From contig JBFWPT010000081.1 of assembly GCA_050249835.1 (NCBI GenBank), positions 1-10,308 on the forward strand: 10,308 bases of DNA, in the 5' to 3' direction. Positions 1-5,035 of the stretch are shown in pieces. Source of the stretch: Miltoncostaea sp050249835 (GTDB lineage Bacteria; Actinomycetota; Thermoleophilia; Miltoncostaeales; Miltoncostaeaceae). Below the pieces are notes generated by a model. It had not been told where the DNA came from. It worked only from the letters and a program-made list of their open reading frames with translations, and ran no database searches. The translations under genes were made by a program, and so were the position numbers. Within the stretch, counting starts at the first letter, position 1, and each line of letters begins with the position of its first letter.

Positions 1-1775
1 ACGACCTGGGGCCGGGCCGTCCACGACCGGCTCCACGCGCGCAGCAGGTCGATGCAGCCGGTCACGACCTCCTCGGGCGCGGGCGCGTCCGGGGCGAAGG
101 CCGCGGCGATGGCGTCGCGCCACTCGGGCGCGTCGGCGTAGGCGAGGGCCCGGCCGGTGGACGCCTGCTGCCCCGGGGGGATGCGGCCCCGCGATCCGTA
201 GGCGCCGCCCGGCCACATCTTCCGCGGCTCCAGCGCCTGCGAGCCGCGTCGCAGCACCGCCGCCACCTGCCGCACCGTTGCGGGATCGGGGCGCGGGGCG
301 AGGCCGTCGGGCAGCGCGCCCCGGCACACCGAGCAGCGGCCGCACGGCCGGGCGGTGGGGTCGTCGAGGGCCTCCTGGAGGAGCTGCATCAGGCAGCGCC
401 GCCCGTGCGCGTACTCGCGCATGATGTCCGCCTCGCGGCGGCGCCCGGCGATGACGCCGTCGTAGTGCGCCCGCGGGAACACGTAGGGCTCGCCGGTCGC
501 GATCCACCCGTCGGGCAGGCGCTCCGTGACCCCGTCCACCGCGAGCTGCTTCAGCATCAGCTCGACGCGGGTGCGGCGGATGCTCGTCTGCGCCTCCAGC
601 GCCGGGACGCTCGCCGCCGAGCCCGGGTCGCGCGGCAGCGCGTTCAGCAGCCGCTCGACCTCGCCGGGATCGGGGATCGCCGCGGTCTCGAAGTACTCCC
701 ACACGCCGGCGTCGGCCTCGGCGTGCAGCAGCACCACCGGGGCGTGGTCGATCGCCCGCCCCGCGCGGCCCACCTGCTGGTAGTACGAGACCGGGGACGG
801 CGGGGCGCCGACGTGGACGCAGAAACCGAGGTCCGGCTTGTCGTAGCCCATCCCGAGGGCGGAGGTCGCGACGAGGGCCTTCAGCTCGTTGCGGCGCAGC
901 GCGTCCTCCCGGGCCTCGCGCTCGGGGGCCGCGAGCTGACCGGTGTAGTGCGCGACCGGCAGCGCGTCGCCGTGGATCTCGCCGAGCACGGCGGCCAGCC
1001 GCTCCGCGTCGGCCACGGTGAGCGCGTAGACGATGCCCGAGCCCGGAAGCCGCGGCAGGTGCTCGGCGACCCAGGCGAAGCGCTCCAGGGGGGAGAGCCC
1101 GTCCACCACCGCGAGCTCAAGGCTCGCCCGCGCCAGGGGCCCGCGCAGCACCAGGGTCTGGGGCCCGAGCTGGGCGGCGACGTCCTCGGTCACGCGCGCG
1201 TTGGCGGTCGCCGTCGTCGCGAGGATCGGGGTGCCCGGCTGCAGGCGCTGCACGGCGAGGGCGACCCGCCGGTAGTCCGGGCGGAAGTCGTGGCCCCAGT
1301 CGGAGACGGAGTGGGCCTCGTCGATCACCAGCAGCCCCAGGCGTCCGGCCATCGCGTCCATCACCCGGCGGCCGAAGCCCGGGTTGGCGAGGCGCTCCGG
1401 CGACACGAGCAGCAGGTCGACCTCGCCGGCGAGCAGCGCGCGCTCCACCGGCTCCCAGTCGCCCACGTTCGAGGAGTTCAGCGTCGCCGCGCGCAGGCCG
1501 GCCCGCTCCGCGGCGGCCACCTGGTCGCGCATCAGCGACAGGAGCGGCGAGACGACCAGGGCCGGCCCGGCGCCCTCGGACCGTCTCACGGCCGTGGCGG
1601 CCCAGTAGACCGCCGACTTGCCCCAGCCGGTCGCCTGCACCACCAGCACGCGGGCGTCCGGCTCGCAGAGCGCGGCGACCGCCGCCTCCTGGTCCTCGCG
1701 CAGCGCCGCGCCGGGGCCGGCCAGGCTCGTGATGACGCCCGCGGCCACGGCGCGGCGTGAGTCGTCCAGCGGCAC
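1..1775 (-). CDS. RecQ-like ATP-dependent DNA helicase, cut by left window edge
   Basis: Superfamily 2 3'-5' DNA helicase of the RecQ family, expected to unwind DNA during recombination and repair in the cytoplasm. 591 codons are present and the C-terminus runs off the window. Seen: Walker A ATGWGKS (about residues 48-54), LVVSPLLSLMRDQV, the DEAH box in LLVIDEAHSVSDWGHDFRPDYR (DEAH at 152-155), motif III ATTATAN, ATSALGMGYDKPD, and motif VI QQVGRAGRAID (about 334-344). A RecQ-type zinc site follows, one Cys then CGRCSVC (about 461-486). After it comes KMWPGG...GRALA...DAPEW and a Trp-Arg-rich stretch, which in actinobacterial homologues as I recall leads into a phosphoribosyltransferase-like C-terminal domain; that part is outside the window. 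The GTG at 1775 is the only ATG/GTG/TTG before the first conserved block (LREDQ, 25-29); no clear Shine-Dalgarno is visible. It lies 29 nt after the DUF4396 stop, so it may be read from that promoter. Family call is firm; exact subfamily is less so. Confidence 0.93.
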   Translation of the reverse strand, partial: MPLDDSRRAVAAGVITSLAGPGAALREDQEAAVAALCEPDARVLVVQATGWGKSAVYWAATAVRRSEGAGPALVVSPLLSLMRDQVAAAERAGLRAATLNSSNVGDWEPVERALLAGEVDLLLVSPERLANPGFGRRVMDAMAGRLGLLVIDEAHSVSDWGHDFRPDYRRVALAVQRLQPGTPILATTATANARVTEDVAAQLGPQTLVLRGPLARASLELAVVDGLSPLERFAWVAEHLPRLPGSGIVYALTVADAERLAAVLGEIHGDALPVAHYTGQLAAPEREAREDALRRNELKALVATSALGMGYDKPDLGFCVHVGAPPSPVSYYQQVGRAGRAIDHAPVVLLHAEADAGVWEYFETAAIPDPGEVERLLNALPRDPGSAASVPALEAQTSIRRTRVELMLKQLAVDGVTERLPDGWIATGEPYVFPRAHYDGVIAGRRREADIMREYAHGRRCLMQLLQEALDDPTARPCGRCSVCRGALPDGLAPRPDPATVRQVAAVLRRGSQALEPRKMWPGGAYGSRGRIPPGQQASTGRALAYADAPEWRDAIAAAFAPDAPAPEEVVTGCIDLLRAWSRSWTARPQV

Positions 1776-1804
1776 GGGGACCAGTGTGACGGCGCGCCCG
1801 GCGG

Positions 1805-2254
1805 TCAGGCCCCGTGGTGGTGGTGGTGGACCAGGGCGTGGCCGCGGCCCCGGGCGATGAGGCGCCGGTTGACCGGCACCGCGGCCAGGAACGCCACGAA
1901 CAGGGCGAAGGCCAGGGCCCCCCAGAACAGCGGGTCCGCCAGGCCGGCGTCCATCGCGCCCGGCACGGCGAGCATCACCGCGTTGTCCACGATCTCCATC
2001 ACGGCGATCGAGAACGTGTCGGCGGCCAGCGCCAGCGGCACCACGGTCGCGAGCGGCAGCCCGGACCGCAGCAGCGGCACGGCGGTGAACGAGTAGCCGA
2101 ACAGGAACGCCAGGCCGATCGCCAGGGCCATCGTCGGCAGCGTCTCCCAGCCGAGGGCGGTGCCGATCACCAGGCCGAGCACCTCGCCGATGGCGCACCC
2201 GGTGAGGCAGTGGAGCGTGGCGGTGATCGCCAGGCGGGTGGTGGTGTCCATCAT
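1805..2254 (-). CDS. DUF4396 small membrane protein with C-terminal poly-His tail
   Basis: A 149-residue protein of unknown function that I recognise as the DUF4396 family from LHCLTGCAIGEVLG near the N-terminus and ADTFSIAVMEIVDNA in the middle. About four hydrophobic helices are visible (roughly 19-35, 42-62, 67-95, 108-127), with polar or metal-capable residues inside or beside them: H15, C16, C20, E24, D79, E87, D90. The C-terminus is basic, then His-rich: H139 followed by five consecutive His (143-147) and Gly-Ala-stop. Two adjacent ATGs (2254 and 2251) are possible; GGGAGG at 2261-2266 is 6 nt from the first and 9 nt from the second. The frame stays open far upstream but only as a shadow of the sigma factor gene, so that extension is not counted. 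An RcnR/CsoR-type operator lies 28 nt upstream. Known: function not established. Inferred: membrane handling or efflux of a soft or borderline metal (Ni, Co, Cu), or a formaldehyde response. Confidence 0.9.
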   Translation of the reverse strand: MMDTTTRLAITATLHCLTGCAIGEVLGLVIGTALGWETLPTMALAIGLAFLFGYSFTAVPLLRSGLPLATVVPLALAADTFSIAVMEIVDNAVMLAVPGAMDAGLADPLFWGALAFALFVAFLAAVPVNRRLIARGRGHALVHHHHHGA

Positions 2255-2281
2255 CGCCGGCCTCCCAGGGGGTCCGGATTG

Positions 2282-2298
2282 ATACTCCCCCCCAGTAT
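2282..2298 (-). promoter_or_regulatory. RcnR/CsoR/FrmR-family operator overlapping a -10 element
   Basis: On the minus strand the sequence reads ATACTGGGGGGGAGTAT: a G7 tract flanked by perfect 5-bp inverted arms. This matches TACT-G6-N-AGTA, the form described for E. coli RcnR and for this class of CsoR-fold repressors, which sense Ni/Co, Cu(I) or formaldehyde. The minus-strand hexamer TATACT at 2299-2294 (5 of 6 to TATAAT) overlaps one arm, so a bound repressor would block RNA polymerase. The expected -35 falls in the end of the sigma factor gene and is poor. The DUF4396 start codon is 28 nt downstream of the site. No gene for a CsoR-fold regulator lies in this window, so the ligand is unknown. 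Confidence 0.75.
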
Positions 2299-2304
2299 AA
2301 GGGA

Positions 2305-3585
2305 TCAGTCCAGCCCCGCCGCCCGGGCCCGTAACAGCCGCCGCTCGCGCTCGGTCTGGGCCAGGGACGCGGCCCGCTCCAGCTCGTCGCGCGCCTCGCC
2401 GGTCCGCCCGGCCCGGGCGAGCATGTCGGCGCGCGCCGCGGGCAGCAGGTGGTAGCCGGCGAGCGCCGGCTCGGAGAGCAGCGGATCGGCCAGCGCGAGG
2501 CCCGCCTCGGGTCCCTCGGCCATGCTCACCGCGACCGCCCGGTTGAGCTCCACCACGGGCGACGGGCTCACGCGGCCCAGCACGCCGTAGATGGCGGCGA
2601 TGCGCCCCCAGTCGGTCTCCTCCGCGGTGCCCGCCCGGGCGTGGCAGGCCGCGAGGGCGGCCTGGAGGGTGTACGGCCCGAACGACCCGCCGAGCTCCTC
2701 GGCGCGCGCAAGCGAGGCCAGGCCGCGGGTGATGAGCAGGCGGTCCCAGCGGCCGCGGTCCTGGTCGAGCAGCAGCACCGGCCGGCCGTCGCGGCCCACC
2801 CGCGCGCGCAGGCGCGACGCCTGCAGCTCCATCAGGGCGAGCAGGCCGTGCGCCTCCGGCGCGTCCGGCGCGAGCGCGACGAGGATGCGGCCGAGCCGCA
2901 TGGCCTCCTCGCAGAGCGTGGGCCGCACCCACGCGTCGCCCCCGCTGGCCGAGTGGCCCTCGTTGAAGATGAGGTACACGACGGCCAGCACGACCCCCAG
3001 GCGCGCGTCCAGCTCGGCGCCGGCGGGGGTCTCGAAGCGCACGCGCTCGGTGGAGAGGGTCTTCTTCGCCCGCGAGATGCGCTGCCCGATCGTGGGCTCC
3101 GGGGTGAGGAACGCCCGGGCGATCTCGGCCGTCGTCAGCCCGCCGAGGAGGCGCAGCGTGAGCGCCACCTGGGCCTCCCGGGAGAGGACGGGGTGACAGC
3201 AGGTGAAGATGAGGGCGAGCAGGTCGTCGCCGATCGCGGCCTCGTCCATCGCCCCCGCGAGGTCGGGCTCCTCCCGCTGGCGCATCTCCGTGTCGCGGCC
3301 GATCTCCTCGGTCTTGCGCCGGAGCGTGCGGTCGCGGCGCAGAATGTCCAGGCCGCGGTTCTTCGCCGTGGCCGTCAGCCAGGCGCCCGGGTTGTCCGGG
3401 ACGCCCGTCTGCGGCCACCGCTCCAGCGCGGCGACCAGGGCGTCCTGCGCCAGGTCCTCCGCCAGGCCCACGTCGCCCGTCATGCGGGCGAGGGCGGCGA
3501 CCACGCGCGCCGACTCGATCCTCCAGACCGCCTCGATCGCGCGGTGGGCGCCGTCCCCGCCCGCCGTCGGGAGGGGGGAGGTCAG
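2305..3585 (-). CDS. ECF42-group RNA polymerase sigma factor with long C-terminal TPR-like extension
   Basis: Alternative sigma factor that directs RNA polymerase to a small regulon. Seen, numbering from a CTG at 3585: sigma region 2 (about 17-80, with DVGLAEDLAQDALVAALERW and NPGAWLTATAKNRGLD), the linker motif FTCCHPVL (about 127-134), a sigma region 4 helix-turn-helix (about 146-175, GLTTAEIARAFLTPEPTIGQRI), then about 240 more residues of helical, TPR-like extension ending in LLRARAAGLD. This architecture is the ECF42 (DUF6596-containing) group. Start: the nearest ordinary codon is GTG 3504 (399 aa), but the frame upstream still encodes AHRAIEAVWRIESARV, which looks like the family N-terminus. 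No ATG, GTG or TTG precedes it, so I extended to a CTG whose last two bases overlap the DGPF gene's TGA (CTGA). Treat 3504-3585 as probable. The group normally has no anti-sigma factor; the extension and DGPF partner are thought to do the regulating. Confidence 0.93.
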   Translation of the reverse strand: MTSPLPTAGGDGAHRAIEAVWRIESARVVAALARMTGDVGLAEDLAQDALVAALERWPQTGVPDNPGAWLTATAKNRGLDILRRDRTLRRKTEEIGRDTEMRQREEPDLAGAMDEAAIGDDLLALIFTCCHPVLSREAQVALTLRLLGGLTTAEIARAFLTPEPTIGQRISRAKKTLSTERVRFETPAGAELDARLGVVLAVVYLIFNEGHSASGGDAWVRPTLCEEAMRLGRILVALAPDAPEAHGLLALMELQASRLRARVGRDGRPVLLLDQDRGRWDRLLITRGLASLARAEELGGSFGPYTLQAALAACHARAGTAEETDWGRIAAIYGVLGRVSPSPVVELNRAVAVSMAEGPEAGLALADPLLSEPALAGYHLLPAARADMLARAGRTGEARDELERAASLAQTERERRLLRARAAGLD

Positions 3586-4013
3586 GAGGCCTCGTTCCCC
3601 TCGATGCCGGCCCGCAGGCGCTCCTGCTGCTCGGACACCTCGTCCGTCACGGCGTCGCCGAAGTCCTCCATCTCGTAGACCTGGCGGATCTCGATCGCGG
3701 ACTCACCCGGCATCGGGTTGGGGCAGCGCTTGACCCACTCGATGCACTCGTCGAGGTCGCGGCACTGGAAGATCCAGAAGCCGGCGATGATCTCCTTCAC
3801 CTCGGCGAACGGGCCGTCCACCACGGTCCGGCTCTCGCCGTCGAACACGACCTTCGTGCCCTTCGAGCTGGGGTGCAGGCCCTCACCCGCCAGCATGATC
3901 CCGGCCTTCACGAGCTCCTCGTTGTACCGGCCCATCTCCAGGAGCTGCTCCTCCGTCGGCGTCGTGCCCGCCTCGGTCGTCGCGTCGGCCTTGACCATCA
4001 CCATGAACCGCAT
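3582..4013 (-). CDS. DGPF/YciI-like protein, partner of the ECF42 sigma factor
   Basis: A 143-residue cytoplasmic protein of the YCII-related (DGPF) family. Seen: MRFMVMVKADATTE, the strand that opens this fold; EGLHPSSKGTKVVF; the hallmark TVVDGPFAEVKE (about residues 63-74); GFWIFQCRDLDECIEWVKRCP; and EIRQVYEMEDF near the end, then an acidic tail. The biochemical activity is unknown; such genes are the conserved neighbours and regulatory targets of ECF42 sigma factors. The ATG at 4013 is preferred to an ATG 63 nt upstream because family proteins begin MRFMV or similar and AAGGAG lies 6 nt upstream (minus strand, 4025-4020). The upstream start would also place coding over the likely promoter. 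Its TGA overlaps the sigma factor frame, which suggests translational coupling. Confidence 0.93.
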   Translation of the reverse strand: MRFMVMVKADATTEAGTTPTEEQLLEMGRYNEELVKAGIMLAGEGLHPSSKGTKVVFDGESRTVVDGPFAEVKEIIAGFWIFQCRDLDECIEWVKRCPNPMPGESAIEIRQVYEMEDFGDAVTDEVSEQQERLRAGIEGNEAS

Positions 4014-4048
4014 CGTCGTCTCCTTCTGTCGGGTGCCTTCACCCACGC

Positions 4049-4075
4049 GACGAACGGGGAGGACCCGCTTCGACA
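4049..4075 (-). promoter_or_regulatory. Candidate ECF42-dependent promoter of the DGPF-sigma operon
   Basis: On the minus strand TGTCGA (4075-4070) is followed after 17 nt by CGTC (4052-4049), about 36 nt before the DGPF start codon. As I recall from published ECF42 work in Streptomyces, target promoters have TGTCGA at -35 and CGA/TC at -10. If so, this is an autoregulatory promoter. The hexamer and spacing are seen directly; the assignment rests on recalled literature. Confidence 0.65.
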
Positions 4076-4081
4076 CGCCGT

Positions 4082-4097
4082 GGGAAATATTCTTCCC
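4082..4097 (+). promoter_or_regulatory. AT-rich palindrome and likely -10 region upstream of cbiM
   Basis: GGGAAATATTCTTCCC has perfect 5-bp arms (GGGAA/TTCCC) around a central AT pair. It is the only AT-rich stretch in the 116-bp gap between the divergent DGPF and CbiM genes. TATTCT at 4088-4093 inside it could serve as a -10 element (4 of 6 to TATAAT), placing the transcript start near 4100 and leaving a leader of about 30 nt. No good -35 is seen. A metal-responsive repressor site is possible, but it does not match the NikR, zinc-uptake or nickel-uptake operators I know. Confidence 0.4.
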
Positions 4098-4129
4098 CCA
4101 GGCCCGGCGCGCGACCCGAGGAGGCCCCC

Positions 4130-5035
4130 GTGCACATCCCCGACGGATACCTCGACGCCCAGGTGGCGACGGCCTCCGCGGCGCTCGCCGCGGGCGGGGT
4201 CGGCTACGCGGCGGTGCGCGCGCGGCGGGCCCTCGACCGGCCCCGGGTGACCCGCGCCGCGGCCGCGGGGGCGGCCGTCTTCGCCCTCCAGATGCTCAAC
4301 GCCCCGGTCACGGGCGGCACGAGCGGCCACATGATCGGCGCCGCGCTCGCGGTGGCGCTCTGCGGCGTCTGGATGGGGACGGTGGTGATGGCCGTCGTGC
4401 TGACGGTCCAGGCGCTGCTGTTCGCCGACGGGGGCGTGACGGCCATCGGCGGCGGGGTGCTGGCGATGGCCGTGGTCGCGTGCCTCGTCGCCGGAGCCTG
4501 CATCGAGGGCGCCCGGCGCGCGCGCCCCGGCTCCCGCCCGGCGTTCCTCGCGGGCGTCGCCGCCGGCGCCTGGTTGTCGGTGATCGCCGCCTCGACCGTC
4601 GTCTGCCTGCTGCTCGCGGCCTCCCACACGATCCCGCTCGGCGTCTCACTGCCGGCGATGACCGGCGCCCACGTGCTCGTGGGGCTGGGCGAGGCCGCCG
4701 TGACCGTCGCGATCGTGGCCGTCGTCCTCGCCGTCGAGCCGGGGCGCGAGTGGGCCGTCTCCCTCGTCACGGTCGGCGCCGCGGTGCTCGTCGCGGGCCT
4801 CGCGTCGCCGCTCGCGTCGGCGCTCCCGGACCGGCTCGACGACGTCGCCCTGGGCCACGGCGTCCCGCCGGTCGATCCGCACGCTGTGGCCGAGGCCGCG
4901 CCGATCCCGGACTACGCCTGGCCCGGCGTGACCGACGCCTCCGTGGCGACCGGCCTCGCCGGTGTCGCCGGCACCCTCGTCCTGGCCGTCGCCGCCACCC
5001 TCGCCGCTGCGGCCCTCATGCGCCGGCCCGCCTAA
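4130..5035 (+). CDS. Fused CbiM-CbiN/NikN-type cobalt/nickel ECF transport protein, solitary
   Basis: Membrane substrate-capture protein of an energy-coupling-factor transporter for Ni2+ or Co2+, 301 residues. Seen: the N-terminal MHIPDGYLD, where the amino end and His2 bind the metal in the family; NAPVTGGTSGHMIGAAL with the conserved His67; and QALLFADGGVTAIGGGV (94-110), followed by several helices. The last 80 or so residues form a PDGLE-type (CbiN/NikN) domain: SPLASALPDRLDDVA, then APIPDYAWPGV and a final helix; the usual PDGLE is altered to PDRLD. GTG at 4130 is fixed by GAGGAGG (4118-4124, 5 nt away) and by the need for His at position 2. No cbiQ or cbiO follows; instead the gene meets the ABC-F gene tail to tail with overlapping stops. 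It may borrow a shared ECF module elsewhere or work alone at low rate. Ni versus Co cannot be decided here. Confidence 0.93.
   Translation: MHIPDGYLDAQVATASAALAAGGVGYAAVRARRALDRPRVTRAAAAGAAVFALQMLNAPVTGGTSGHMIGAALAVALCGVWMGTVVMAVVLTVQALLFADGGVTAIGGGVLAMAVVACLVAGACIEGARRARPGSRPAFLAGVAAGAWLSVIAASTVVCLLLAASHTIPLGVSLPAMTGAHVLVGLGEAAVTVAIVAVVLAVEPGREWAVSLVTVGAAVLVAGLASPLASALPDRLDDVALGHGVPPVDPHAVAEAAPIPDYAWPGVTDASVATGLAGVAGTLVLAVAATLAAAALMRRPA

Noticed and set aside
405..1760. 451-codon plus-strand open frame
   Set aside because: Antisense shadow of the RecQ-like helicase, which carries all helicase motifs on the minus strand.
1810..1830. GGT/GTG simple repeat as a phase-variable tract
   Set aside because: It encodes the poly-His tail in frame and a triplet change would not shift the frame; only tail length could vary.
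2255..3418. Long N-terminal extension of the DUF4396 frame
   Set aside because: The extension is an out-of-frame reading of the sigma factor gene; a good ribosome binding site and the family start lie at 2254.
4014..4129. Cobalamin riboswitch upstream of cbiM
   Set aside because: The 116-bp gap is too short, is shared with a divergent promoter, and shows no B12-box-like sequence.
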